Origin: Cololabis saira
Lineage: Eukaryota > Chordata > Actinopteri > Beloniformes > Belonidae
Direction of reading: 5' to 3'
Length of the DNA stretch: 64,000 nt
NCBI RefSeq assembly: GCF_033807715.1
Contig: NC_084592.1
Coordinates: forward strand, 23,321,501-23,385,500
The notes below the pieces were generated by a model. It did not search any database and had not been told where the DNA came from. It saw only the letters and a list, made by a program, of their open reading frames with translations. Made by a program: the position numbers and the translations under genes. Shown one piece after another: positions 28,817 through 41,318 of the stretch (position 1 is its first letter; every line of letters begins with the position of its first letter).

Positions 28817-29477
28817 ACATATATTTATATATATGTATATATGCAGATATATATGGTCTTTGCTCAGTGGACATCATCATGGAAGCAACACTTCTCTTTT
28901 TCCTCACTGCTTCTCTTTCCTGTTAAGATGTTGAAGCTTCCTCCTTTCCCTGACATGATCGCCCTCCATTTCCCTCCAACTCATGGGAGTGCTATATCTG
29001 TCTGTCAGTGCAGAGCTCCAGGCAACAGGAGGGTGAGACACCTGGAATAAAAACTGAAAGGGATAGGAAGTGTTTTGTGTGTATCTGTGTGTGTGTGGGG
29101 TGGGGCTGGTGGTGGGGAGGGTTGGGGTGGGGGTACACAGATTGACAGTATTAATAATCAATATAATAGGTGCAGGGGGAGGAAGGTAGGTGAGCAGCGC
29201 CTCTTTCCTAAATACTACCCAAAACTGCTGGTAGCAATACCATCCTGTCTGCTGACACTATTTTCAGTGAGCGTGGAACAGGAAGCAATGATGGAGTCAG
29301 GCAGTCAGAAGGAGAGGAAATGGATAGATTATGCCCAATGATACCTGAGGGGTAACAAGATGTTCAGTCAGAACAAACAAATCCTTGGGGTACCAGGTAT
29401 CTACTGTGAGAGAAAAACAAACTTTTTTTCTTGTGAGAGAGTTTCTTGTGTGGTGAGTCTGTGCTGTGTCTCAGCCC
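28817..29477. other. Intron 1, no gene; G-rich tract inside
   Basis: Short TA-rich tracts at 28815-28855 and a GT/G-rich tract at 29078-29133 that could form a G-quadruplex. The open frames across these are compositional. Confidence 0.5.
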
Positions 29478-30045
29478 CCAGGTAGGAACTGTTTCTTTAG
29501 ACTCACTGCCTGTCCGTCAGATGACTTTAAAGTTCTGATGCTGATCTATAAATCTCTGAATGGTCCAGGACCAAAAGACACCAGTGACCTCCTGATGCAG
29601 TGTGAACCTTCTAGACCCCTCAGGTCATCTGGATCTGTTTTTTTTATCAGTTCTCTTGTTCAGCTTCTATGCTCCACATGTCTGGAACAAACTCCAAGAA
29701 ACATTAAGCGTCTTTGAGATCTTTTAAAAGCGCTCTATAAATAAAATTGAATATTATTATTATTATTAACAAAAGCCTCAGACCAGCTGAGACACTCAGT
29801 TTATTTAAATCCAGGTTGAAGACACACCTGTTCTCATATGCATTTGAATAAAGTTCAGTATAAATAAAGTTCCCTTTCTGCACTGATACTTTAAAACTTG
29901 AGTGTCAAATCTCGATCATATTTAAACTAGTGCTTTCATGTGTTGTTCTTTTTTCTTTCATTCTTTTGTTTAAATTTGAAATCATGCTTTTTCTGCTGTG
30001 TGATTAGTGTCTCTGTAAGGCACTTTGCTTTTTCTTTTGAATCAA
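29478..30045 (+). pseudogene. 3' end of an L2/CR1-type LINE (reverse transcriptase C-terminus and tail)
   Basis: The frame reads FKVLMLIYKSLNGPGPKDTS, then CEPSRPLRSSG, the conserved C-terminal block of fish L2/Rex-type ORF2. DNA for 'CCACATGTCTGGAACAAACT' and 'CCTCAGACCAGCTGAGAC' follows. It shares these blocks and the AAATCATGC...GCACTTT tail with the LINE at 43400-44905. About 67 bp (29703-29769) with CTCTATAAATAAAATTG and an ATT run splits the coding block and looks like a short tail from another element. 5' truncated, as is usual for LINEs. Confidence 0.75.
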
Positions 30046-30288
30046 GACAGGATGAACAAGAAAACATGGAATAGATAGTAGGGTAATATCAGTTTTGTAA
30101 AAGTTTCATGTAATGCAAAAAACTAGGCCTGTAACTGTATATTTATTTTTTATACTAGCTTTTAAGCACAGAGGTCATTATGTTAACTTGCTTGCATGGG
30201 TTCTATTCTTTTGTAATATCATTAATAATTTTTATATAAATTATTGCTAATGTTGATATTTTGTAATATTCAAGTTTTTTTTATTCTG

Positions 30289-30292
<4 letters not shown>
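30046..30292. other. Intron 1, no gene seen
   Basis: AT-rich spacer between the LINE fragment and the TA microsatellite. Confidence 0.5.

Positions 30293-30334
<42 letters not shown>
30293..30334. repeat. (TA)n microsatellite, about 42 bp
   Basis: Perfect TA run in AT-rich DNA. Confidence 0.95.
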
Positions 30335-30337
<3 letters not shown>

Positions 30338-32394
30338 TAAATTGCACTGACTTTGAAAACAAAAAACTATGAATTCTTTAAATGAAAGGATATTATGTAA
30401 GAATGAATCACTGAGGAAGAATTTATAATGATAATAATAATAAATAATTGAATTCAAATAGAATTAGTGGACAAGCTATTAGAAAGAAAGAATTAGTGCC
30501 TAGCACAATAAAATGTGTGAATATCATAGCCAGAAACCGTCCTAAATGTACTGGGGATTTGTGTTTGTAGCTTGGAAGTGAGAGAAGTGAGGATGGCACA
30601 GGCAGCGCGGTTGAGTAACAGCCGAACAGCTGAACTCTCTCCAGGTGTTCTGGGTGCAGACACGCTTTTTCGCAGTAACCTGCCCCAGATTAAGCCATCT
30701 GTTGTTAACAAACACAGTGATTCCGCCCTCCTTTACTCTTACCGCACTGACTGCAGTCTTTCTGTCTGCACTGTCTGAAACCCCTCTTGAGGTATGAGAG
30801 TGTGAGAAGTTTCTGAATCCATGTATGTCATTTCTTTTTTTAACCGTGGCTACTCATTTTAACAAATGTTAAAAAGTGGCACAACTACCAACAGACTTTT
30901 TTTTTCTTTTTAAAAAGAAGCACAACATCAAAATTAGCAAGGTGAAGAAAATACTCTCAAGATACGAAAAATACTAATATTTTTCAATTTATCCTACTTA
31001 AGTCTTGCCTTGAAAAGACTTGAGTCATTTCTATTAATGGCATGACAGGCCTGACAAAGCTCAGTATAGAATCAGTACTAGAATCAGCATAAGCCAGAAC
31101 GAAGATGAACCAGATGAAAGAAGTAAAAAAGGTAACGATCAAAGTGTCTAGGGAATGTCCAGAGTAAGAAGAGGCTGTGCAGAGTTCAAAGAGAATGTTC
31201 AGAAGCACCCACATTTTGCTTACATTTTGAGCTTTCTCTTTACGCTCTGAGTGTTCTGTTGCTCCCATTTATAAACTGAGGAATCTCTGTATGTCTGAAA
31301 AGTCTATCTTCAAAAGTTCAGAAAACTTGCCTTTGGCAAAGTGCACATCCACTGATACTTTTAATGTAAGTTCGTGGGTTTTAGCCCCAGTCACTACTAT
31401 ACTACCTCCTTCGGCCATAATAAATATATATTTAAATGAAACTCTTCAAGATTCTCCCTATAAAGACTTGCTGAAGGCAAACTTGGTTCTGACAGTGTGG
31501 TGAGTCTTTGAGAAGACTGACCGTGCTTCACTCTTCTCCCCTTAAACCATCTTTTTATGCATCCTGAGATGTCCATATATCTGTAGAGAGATCTGTTTTC
31601 TGCTCACCAAGAGAAGTCAAAACATTTTCTGTAGAAAATGAACTGAAATATGTATTTCGAACTGTGACATTTCCTTAAATGTTGTCGTTCACGTCTGCAT
31701 GAAGGGTTTCGATGTGCTCAGGTGAGCAAAGTGCCTGCATGAATATTGCTGTTGCTGTTTGAAATGCATTATGGGGAAAAAAATTAATTATTTGAAAATT
31801 TTATGCGCTGATGAGCACAGGATACTCGTAGGGAAGAGAAAATTGCTAATGACATTTCTTTAATAAAACAAAATGGACTCCTTTCATGGGTTTAACATCT
31901 GTTTTTGTCCATATTCTACCTTTATCATTGAATATTTTTTTGTTTTTCTTCTCTTTTGTGTCCTTTTGTTTTATTCTTTCTCATTTTCTCTTTAATATCT
32001 GCTCATTACTGTGAATAAATAGTGTTTCTGTGCATGCAGAATGTGACACACATATCTTTAAACACACAGCTGTGAATTTACAGATACGCCTGGACTGAGT
32101 AACTGGAATTTGCGCTCGGCCTTTGAACTACAAGCAAGGCTAATCTTGTCTTGTCCGCACCACTGCCGGGGCCTGATCATTGTTTAACTTTTACAAAAGT
32201 GCTGTTCAGTCCCTCTGTGAGTGTGCATGTGTGTTTCCTTTTCTTCTTTTGTGGATGTATCCATTTTCTTAAGAAAATAGAGAGACATCAAATTAGCTTG
32301 CTTCTGACTGTCTTCTGGTTTAATTGTGTTTTACTGAACGTTGTCATGGACATGCTGCTATGAAATGACATTTTGAATTAGTTTGCCAGCTGAG
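30335..32394. other. Intron 1, no gene seen
   Basis: About 2 kb. Frames at 30493-30778, 30984-31268 and 31291-31503 have no domain or splice support. No transposon recognised. Confidence 0.4.
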
Positions 32395-32625
32395 GTGTTT
32401 GGGGCGTCCGGTTAGGATGCCTCTTGGAGGTGGCGAGGTGTTTCAGGTATGTGCAATGGGGAGCAAGATCCAGGACCTGCTGGAGAGATGATGTCTCGTC
32501 ACTGGCCTGGGAACGTCTCGGTATTCCCCCGTATTAGCTGGAGGAGGTGACCAGGGCCAGTGTCTTGGCCTCTCTGTTTAGGTAGCTCAACTGATGAGCA
32601 TAAGTTAATGGATGGATACAATTGG
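32395..32625 (+). pseudogene. 3' end of another non-LTR retrotransposon
   Basis: In one frame, R-T-C-W-R-D-D-V-S-S-L-A-W-E-R-L-G-I-P-P followed, after a stop, by LEEV and LASLFR matches the C-terminal block common in fish LINE ORF2 copies. It is followed by a GGATGGATAC tail. Several in-frame stops mark it as dead. The clade is not assigned. Confidence 0.65.
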
Positions 32626-33070
32626 ATACAAAATATGCAGAGAACTGCAAGGAAACCTCAGATTCAACACAAAAAATGTAAACCATTAAACAGATCTATT
32701 TCTTTTTAATCTGTCCACTTTCCTGTTTATCCTGGGTCTGCAGAAGATTTCTTTATTTTCTGTTAAAAAAAGATCTTCCTCCTCTCTGTCATCAGCTCAA
32801 ATAGAATTGTTGGTTTTCTTTATTATGTATTTTAAAGGTTAAACTTTGTTATGTAAATCTTTTTATGCAAAAAGATTTCTAATGTTGTCTGTTTTTAGTA
32901 TCGAGCTGCAAGGGGTTCCAAAAGACAGTCATTCAGTTTTCTTTTTTTTCATCGTCCTTTTTGAGAATTCTGGCTTCTCTCAGTCTTCCTAAACTTTGAT
33001 TCACGGCTCCTGGTTTTTCTTCGGAATATCAGGTTGCTTGCATAACAACTTTTCTTCGATCCCCCATCCT
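32626..33070. other. Intron 1, no gene seen
   Basis: AT- and pyrimidine-rich sequence with no recognised family. Confidence 0.5.
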
Positions 33071-33180
33071 GAGCAAGCACCAGGCGACTGTGGAAAGGAA
33101 AAACTCCCCGTTAACAGGAAGAAACTTGGAGCAGAGCCAGACTCAGGAAGGGCAGCCATCTGCTGGGGATAGTGATCTGG
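33071..33180 (+). repeat. Teleost interspersed repeat fragment
   Basis: GGAAAGGAAAAACTCCCCG, TTAACAGGAAGAAACTTGG, AGCAGAGCCAGACTCAGGA and GGGCAGCCATCTGC occur in the order seen in a very common fish repeat. The class is not certain from this fragment. Confidence 0.55.
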
Positions 33181-36100
33181 ATTATGGTCACTTTAACATT
33201 TAGCGAAATGTAGTTAAAGAAAATACACAGCCTGAATCAGGACAATGTTAAACAGTGACGTTAAGAGCATTTTAACACACACAATGAGAAGGGAACTCAG
33301 GCTTTTTGGAACCAAACAGCTGTGTAGGCTTAAGAAAACCACTCGCTTATCAGTGAGGCAAATCCCAAAAGAAAACTTCAATTTGCTCAGGAGGATAAAG
33401 ATTTTACCCTGGAGCTATGGGAAAAAAAACTTATGTGGTTTGATCAGTAAAAGCCTATTCTGTTGCAGAGGGTTGGTGGATGAGAGATACACCAGACAGT
33501 TTTTCACATTAATAGATTCTATTCTTTCCCTTATTGACTTGCATAGTCCAAGATAAGAAAAAAATCTATTAATCAGGCTTCTTTAGTAAAAGAGCGGTTC
33601 AGGAAGCCTTAGACATGATCTTCACACACTTTGACATTTTCTGGGTAAGACACGGTGGACTCTCCCATCATCAATACAAGTGCTACAGAAAAATTAATGT
33701 AGTTCTATACAGAATGTGATACTTCATAAGCTTATTGAAACAATGCAATGAAAATTGTGTGTTTTTTTTATTTTATTTATTCAAAGCTAATGGTGGTTCA
33801 ATAAAATATTGGCTTTTTTGTGTGTGTTTCTGGATTCATATAAACAATTAGAATATTTTGACCTCCCTCATTATAAACATTGCCTTTTCATTATTTTCTG
33901 ATGATTACTGGGTTTGTTGGTGTGCTTAATATCGTAGTCTGTTGTTAATGACCTTTTTAAAACTTCCCAACATTTTCAGAAATGAGCTTTTGTGAAAAAT
34001 ATTTTCCTTTGTTCCCTGCCACAACAGAGCGGTCCAAAAAGATTCCCAAAAGACTAAAGTGTTAATGAAATGTCTGTGTCAGGCTTTGGTGAAAACATCA
34101 CAGGGATATGGTGAAAAAGCTTGTCCATCAAGCCTTTACAACTTTGTTCATGGCATCCTATTTCAGGGGGAAAAAGTGAGTCTCTTCATTATCCTTCACC
34201 CTCCTGCAATCAGTTCCTCCACTGGATTTACTGGATTTGTGATTTTGTGACCTGAATCTGAATTAGGATAATGATGGGTGGGTGGGACGATGCTACACTG
34301 ATCTGGATCTGTGATGTCACAGTACTCACTGAACGACACTCAATGAACGACATATGTTCAGACAAATGTGTGAGTTGGTAGTTCAGACACCGAAAAATGT
34401 TCTACATTTATATTTTCAAGTGCGTCCCTTAAAAAAGAGCAGTTAAACTGCGGCTGAGCGTCAACTGATGGGTCCACCAGACCTGGTCAACTGTTAAGTC
34501 TAGATGACTATATTTGCTCAGATGATGTGCAAAGTTTTGTTGGATAAATCTGAATGTGATGGAAGACAGACACCGTGAGGCAAAGCTTTTCGCTTCTTTG
34601 GGTTGTCCAATGAAATCAAAGCCTTCAAGTTTCTCCCCCCCCGGCTCCTCCCCTTGCCTGCCCTGATTTATTAATATTTCCCCACAGTGTTGCCCACTCT
34701 CATTCCTCCTTCCAAGTTGTTATCCCTGTCTTTTTGAATTTTATTTGCATCCATTTAGAAATAGATGAGATGCCAGCTCTCACTATCTGTTTTTTGTTTG
34801 TAAGTGATGGGCAACTCTCATCCCTCGTTTCTCTTCTTTATCCAGTAGTGATTAGTTGAGCCAAATAGCTAGAATTAGCAATGTAAAAATCTGCTTATCC
34901 TGCCAGCTGGAGCAGATGCTCAAATTAAGCCCCAGCGCCAGATTTTCAACTGGCATGAAGCTAAGGCCAACGCTGAGGAGGAAGAGAGGAGAAAACAGGT
35001 TGAAGAGTGGAAGAGTGAGGAAAAAAAAACGTGCTTATGAGGGGGAGAAAGAAACAAAGAGAAAAACAGAATAGAAAAGATTGGGGGAAGGGGGAAAGGG
35101 AGCATGGGAATAAGAAATGGCAAATTCTTTAGTTTCAGCCAATTAGGCTGAGAAGCCACTGGTAATTAACTCTCGAGGGACCCACTGAACAGTCATGCAC
35201 CTCGTTTACATAATGAGGATGAGAGGAGAGGCTCTTTTTCCTCCTCTTTTTATTTCTCCCTGCTTCTCTCTGGTTTTCTGTCTTTACCCTGTTGAACCAA
35301 AGCAGAACACCACTTCCCTCTTTTCCTTATGACCGATGTCACGTAGCGCCCGCTGAGATGTTATACCATAATATGTATTCAGGAGGATGTTACTGGGAAA
35401 AATGAGTTTGAAAATACAGAGAAAAAAAAACAAATTACCCCGCTATTGGTTATTACATTTTTTGGCACTTTGGCACATATGTTAGACACCCCTCTGTACA
35501 TTGTTTTTCAAATTTCTTGATCTTTAAAAAAAATACTGTATATTTTTGCTGAGGGTCTGATAATGTTAATTTATGATAATCCATTAGACTTTCTCCATCT
35601 GCCCTTTGGCCCGCTGCAATACTTTTAATTTCCTCCTTCGATATTGAAATCGATGGACTCGTCCAGCTTTTGCACGACTAAAATTTATAAGAATTATATA
35701 AAAAACTAAACAAAAAACTATCAAGTTTGGAAGGACATCTCCACAGTTGTAGCTTTAAAGAGTTTATTTTTATTTTTATACATCAAATATATCAATTTTG
35801 ACATAATTTGTTATTTATTCAGGGAAAAACTAGTAAAACGGAGAGTGAAAAACTCAGAACCTCTTGTGGATTATTAAATACAACTTTACAAACCTTGGCC
35901 ATGCTGCCATTTTTAATTTTAAAGAACAAAATGCTTTCTCCTACACTGTATGTCGTGGCATCCTACCAAGGAAGCCGTCCTCGTTCAGTCTTTCGCAGTG
36001 AGTGTGCTTTCTGTTTTATGCCCGTAATTTCTGAGTGATATTGTTTCAGTACATCTTTTGGTTGCACTCGGAGGGCGCTGTTTTTGATACTTTCGTCAGT

Positions 36101-37835
36101 TAAAGATAACCTACTCCCACAAGACCAGAAAAGTTTGTAATAGTTTATTTAAAAAATAAATAAATAAATAATTAATAAAAATCCTGGTCTTTGTGAATTC
36201 TTTCCTCCTTTTAAAACAATTACCTCTTTTTATTTTTTCCTCCCTTGCACAAGGTTGAATGTGGCTCAGGGATAGCACAAGCGTAACGTAACATGAAGAA
36301 ATTCATATCTTCCGGTTGTATGTTTTTCAACCCTCTTCCTTAATTTTCCTCTTCCTTTGATCGCAGAATTGGGATAAAAGCTTTAAGTTCACTTCCTCTT
36401 TTATTAAAGGAAGCCTAATTTAATTAGCTTGCTCTGCATGGGCCCCGCTATCAGGCCCTTCTGTTCATAAACCCAAGGTTTCTGACGCTCTGAGGAAGAG
36501 AAGTGAAGAAAAAAGAGAAACTGTCTGTTGGTCCCCAAGGAGGAAGTGTCCTTTTAATCAGACTTCTGCTAAGATCCCATTACCATCTCCTGTGAGGGAA
36601 GAAGGGCAACACATAGACAGATGGACAGACGTACAGGCAAGGAAGTACATGCCAGAATGTGCAGCGTTACGAACACCAAGATCAGAGGGACGCCTGGTTG
36701 ACACCGCGTGGACGAAAAACCCTCAGCCATATCAAAGATAGTGTTCCACCATTACCCATGACGTTTATCTCTGCAACATTTACCATTTGATCTTTTACAA
36801 ATCAATATACAGTCTGTCATAGATAAATTATATGTGTGTTTGATTAATTTTCATGGCTTTCCTTGAGAGAAATAAGACATTTATTCTTTACAGCACAAGC
36901 AAAGTGTGTAAAAATTGCTCTGTAATCAACACTAACATCCACATAACTAACATGTGCATGAAAAATTGATTGCTTCACTTGTATCTGTGTGCCCTGTGAA
37001 TATTAAAACCGGTCAGAACTGAGAGTCCACACTGCGATGAGCGGGAAGAGAAGCCTGAATCTGTCGGCGCGTGCCGCTATTAAAATGAATGGCCTCATGA
37101 TGTTCTGTCTCAGCCATTAATCTGAGACAAAGTCACGAGTGTACATGTCTAACAGGGCCGTCCAGGAGAAGGTACCCGCCTTGTCAGGGTACTTTTAGTA
37201 ATGATCCTTTGATCGGCAAGCCCAAGTAAAGCTTTTAAACGTTGGATACCGTCGTTAACTGTTGAGAACATTTGAAGTTCTGGCGAAAGAATAGTGTAGA
37301 TATATGAAGAAAAACACCTTTACCAGTAGATAAAAAGAGCACCATTAAAGGCCATGTTGCATTTGGGAAAAAGAAAATCAGCAAGCAGTATGGTTTTTTT
37401 ATATTTATTTTCTTTGGGTTTTTGAAGCGAGAGTGCTTTCTGATCCTCGTTTGTTAAATGCAGAGGCCCAATGATTCTTGTTAAAACCACAACAACATTC
37501 AGAAGCACTGAAATATAAAATCCATAAAGAAGTTTTATCTTGTCAATATGCCTTTTGTCGTGTTGCTCGGGGAAGGAAAATAGCAGTTGTTATCAGAAAT
37601 ATTGTTTTGAGGTTCCACTGAATTTGTTGACATTTTCCAGACAACAAAATCGACTGAACTAGCACTTGTAAAAACGTGATTCACATATCGACAGTCAGTC
37701 CCTTTAAATAAGGACTGGTTGATTCAAAGCTCGTCTTTGGTTTGTCTTATGAGTTGTGTCGTGCTTGAAAGAAGCTGCTTTTAACAAGTCAGCAGGCATC
37801 TTTGAAGTCATACTGTACATAAAAATGATATTACC
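33181..37835. other. Intron 1, no gene seen
   Basis: About 4.6 kb of AT-rich DNA. The plus frame 33245-33556 (103 residues) and the reverse frame 34920-35159 show no domain; the latter is a purine-rich tract artefact. Sequences near 35160-35225, 36405-36480 and 37070-37140 are repeat-free with TAATTA-type cores and could be conserved non-coding elements, but I cannot test this. Confidence 0.4.
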
Positions 37836-38015
37836 TTCATTTAACAGAAGCGCTCATCCAGGGCGATTTACTAGCGAGGAACACATTTGTAGGCAGTGTG
37901 GGGTTCATTATCTTACGCCGTGTTGCTCCAGCATGGAGGCATGAGGAAGTTCAGGATCAAAGCAATAACCTTCTGATTGAAAGATGACTACTCTATCCCC
38001 TAAGCTATGGAAGCA
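37836..38015 (+). repeat. Old teleost repeat of the 'ATCCAGGGCGATTTAC' type
   Basis: AGCGCTCATCCAGGGCGATT near the start, CAGCATGGAGGCATGAGG in the middle, and a 3' part like GATCAAAGCAATAACCTTCT followed by CTACTCTATCCCCTAAGC reproduce the order of a widespread fish repeat whose consensus reads like 'atccaaagcgacttac...gaccttctgat...ccactgagctac'. Heavily diverged. Confidence 0.5.
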
Positions 38016-38650
38016 CTGATACTGGAACTGGAGATATTTTGTGTTAATATAATAGCTTCTCTCTGCTCACACACCAAGTTCCTCTGGTTTCCCTGAAGCT
38101 CCATTGCGATGCCTACAAGGCCTTTGAGACAGAGGCCGCCCAAGGGCCAGTTAAAGTCTGCCCAACTTCACACCTCAAAGTGGACGCCAGGAATTTGAAA
38201 AGGGAATATTTTTCATGGTATTATATGAGAGTGTGTTTTTCCGTTGAAAAATAGATTCTTAAACTGCAGCCATTATTCTTGTCATGTTCACAGGTCTGTC
38301 CAATAAGTGGACATAAAAAAAAGAAATCCGGCCCACAGAGATTGATTATAGTTCTTTGAAAGACAGTCACTACTGGTGGGTCGGAATTTTGAGGAAATCA
38401 GACGTTAGAATGTACCGAGAAAAACTGGTACCGGTGCGTATCTAATGAGCAGGCCTCCTTAGTGGTCTATGCAACATTGTTATGTAATTCTGCTCTGTTT
38501 CTGTGTTTAATCACACATATTGTACAAGTTGATGACATAATTCTCCACAGATAGAGACATGTGACGCTCCAAACTGACTTGCCGTGAGATAGTAGTAGGA
38601 AAATATGCTTTTCTGGTTAATCAAGGTAATAGCTTGAATTCCTTTAAGTC
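38016..38650. other. Intron 1, no gene seen
   Basis: No recognised repeat or frame; ordinary AT-rich sequence up to the solo LTR. Confidence 0.5.
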
Positions 38651-38654
38651 TATA

Positions 38655-39120
38655 TGTAACAAAGCCAATTATATATGCTTGTATTTACTTTCACTATGTT
38701 TATGCGGTGATGACGAGGAAAGTCTGTTATTACCTTGTTTTCTGGTTGTGTGCTATATTGGAGGGCTATAAACATATTTTAGTTCCTGACCTCTCCCTTT
38801 GACTTCTTGGTCTGTCAGAGGTAAGAATCACTTGTCTAGTGTTTTGAGGTTTGGGTGAATTTTGTTTGCTGTCTTCAGTAAGTTAATTTATGCTGCAATA
38901 TGTGTAGTATTTAACCGTTTTAGATGATCTGGGGACTGGTTACTGAATTATGATTCTCATCAGGTATGTTGAGTTATGTTTTGAGCACATTTGTTTTGCT
39001 TCTTACGAAAGACCTGTATTGGAGGATCGGAGGATTCTGTTTTCATCAGAATAAATGGAGATTTATTCCTACAAATGCTTGAGTCTGCCATAATTCATAG
39101 AAAATGCACCACTGGTTACA
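38655..39120 (+). mobile_element. Probable solo LTR of a retrotransposon, 466 bp
   Basis: It begins TGTAAC and ends GTTACA, the TG...CA rule with a 6-bp terminal inverted repeat. It is flanked on both sides by TATA (38651-38654 and 39121-39124), a 4-bp target duplication. Inside, TATAAA at 38767-38772 and AATAAA at 39050-39055 are placed as U3 promoter and R poly(A) signal would be. No primer-binding site, gag or pol lies on either side, which fits deletion by recombination between two LTRs. The class (Gypsy, BEL or other) cannot be told. The TATA duplication is low-complexity, so some doubt remains. Confidence 0.6.
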
Positions 39121-40606
39121 TATAGTGTTATATCATGGTATCTTAATAAATGTCTAACAAAAAAAGAAAAGAAATCCCACAACACAGAATCCATTGTCCT
39201 GTACAACAACCTCCCTACGTCAAATCATCTCCCACAGGTCACAGTTTTAGTACAAAATTAAGTGTAACACAGATGTAACAGCTGAAATCAGTCCGTTTAC
39301 AGTAATGTCCCTGTTTTCTGTCACTTTACTCCAACCAATCTGGCTCGTTTTCTGTCACTGGCATATAATGACAGTAAAAGTAACACATTTCTATTTTTAT
39401 TGGGTCGGCAGGATATATTTGATTTCCTCTAATGAACACTGTGCAGGACCTCACTGCAGAAATTGGTTCTGTGTATTTCTGACCTTGTCAGCTCTTTTCA
39501 TGTCTCTGGGCATATAACATATAACATTTAATATAAATATAATTAAACCATTTGACCTTTTGAAAAAGAATAATTGCATTAATAACTCGCATCGTGTTTG
39601 TCTCTTTTGAAGTCTGGTGAATTCTTGCAGCGCTCTGGGGATGGAGGGGCCGTCCATTAGTTCCTGCTCTGGACAGAGGAGTTACTGTTGCATCTGAGGC
39701 CACTGTTAAAACTACATGTCTCTGCATCACAGTCTGACTGTCTGATAACTCAAGTTTGCCTCATCCAATCAATCTTTAATTTCTAAATGGATATCTTGCG
39801 ACCCATTCTATAAACAGTGTGCTACTGCAGAACAGTTTCCTTAAAAATGCAAAAGAAAATTCTATACTGCTGTCTTTCTTCTCTGAGTATGTTGACTTTT
39901 TCATCCAGCGAGTGCCTCTATCTGCTCTCTTCTGTGCCTCTGCACTTTCAGACGCCACAGTGGCCTGAGGGCATACTGTCAGATAGACATTACTTTAACG
40001 TTTTGTCCTCCTGATGCCTTGTGAATGCTGAGCTGCTCAGCAGGTGGGGTGTTTTTCAGGATGAGATGGCGAGCCTGATAGATTCAACTTCTTCTTTTTC
40101 TCTTATCAGTGGGCAGCTTACAGTCCCTTATGCTCCCCCAACCCCCTGAAATCTCTTAGGGGTTCGACCTTTGTGCTTGATGTATGTGAGAGCGCTGCGT
40201 GTGCACATTGCAGTGAATGATGCCTGTCGTGTGAGTTATCACCACAAAAAGTAAAATAAAATAAAAAATGAACAGGCTGGAGCTCTTCTAACAGTTTAAT
40301 TTATCTTGACTGGCTCACACTCCTGAAAAAGTATTCCTGAAAGACGTGGCTTTCACATCTACACATATCTTAACGTTTTATTCTTAAACTTTTACATTCA
40401 AAAACAGCAGGAATACATTTAGTTTTTCTTGCCATCATAAGAGAATTTTACAAATAAAATCCTGTTAATCCCATTGTTTCATTTTTCTTTTATCAATTTC
40501 ATCTTGGGTGGTTGATAGAAACTATGGATGTGCTAAAACACTCAACATAGGAGATATTTCTGTGAGAAATAAAGTATTATTAAAGATGTATTATGTCATG
40601 AAGAGC
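39121..40606. other. Intron 1, no gene seen
   Basis: About 1.5 kb; overlapping frames around 39305-40014 show no domain. Confidence 0.45.
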
Positions 40607-40700
40607 AGGATCGGTGACCTATTCAGGATGTATCCCTGCATTCCGCCCAAAGAGAGCTGGGCTCCAGCAGACCCCTGTGACCCTAAACAGGAATAAGCTG
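40607..40700 (+). repeat. Fragment of the same interspersed repeat family as 5030-5175
   Basis: GATCGGTGACCTATTCAGGA, GCTGGGCTCCAGCAGACCCC and CCCTAAACAGGAATAAGCTG follow the family consensus order in plus orientation. Confidence 0.6.
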
Positions 40701-40785
40701 GGATATATAACTTATGCTACAGTGTGTGTAGATGGACTTTACTTAGTTATGGTGTTTGTAATATGTGCTGCTGCTTCAAACTTAA

Positions 40786-41314
40786 AGGGGACCTATTATG
40801 AAAAACACGTTTTTTCTTGCTTTAACATATATAAAGTGGTCTCCCCTCAGCCTGCCAACTCAAAGAAGGTGGAAAGCAACCAAATTCTGCAGTTTCTGTA
40901 CAGCCGCCCAGATGATCCATCCAGTGTGATGTGGCTTCTAGGAGCCGTTCAGATTCTGCTCCCTTTTGTTAAGTAACCAAAATGCAATTTGCATCGGTTG
41001 GCCTCCGATACGTGAAACCACGCCCACAACTAACTCTGGCCGGAACAACAACAACAACTCCGCCGGCCGGAGCTTCCGCCATTTTTTCGTAGCGGTGTAT
41101 CGCGTCATTCAGGCAGGCAATCAGCACAGAGACTCATTATCATAGCCCCGCCCACTCAGAATCCCGCATAGATAATGAGGTTAGAGAATGGGAAAATAAA
41201 GACATGGTTTAGAGGCTGAATTTCTAATTTATTTAGCAAAAACAATCAAAAGCTTGTTTTTAAGACATTCAAGGCCTGTTTAAAATAGGTATTAGATGCA
41301 ATAATAGGTCCCCT
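40786..41314. mobile_element. TTAA-flanked MITE, 529 bp
   Basis: The ends are perfect 14-bp inverted repeats, AGGGGACCTATTAT and ATAATAGGTCCCCT, each flanked by TTAA (40782-40785 and 41315-41318). TTAA duplication and the AGG...CCT end parallel the element at 28308-28646, suggesting mobilisation by a piggyBac-type transposase. The CpG-rich interior (41020-41110) contrasts with the AT-rich intron. The plus frame entering it (40614-40976) has no domain. Confidence 0.8.
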
Positions 41315-41318
41315 TTAA

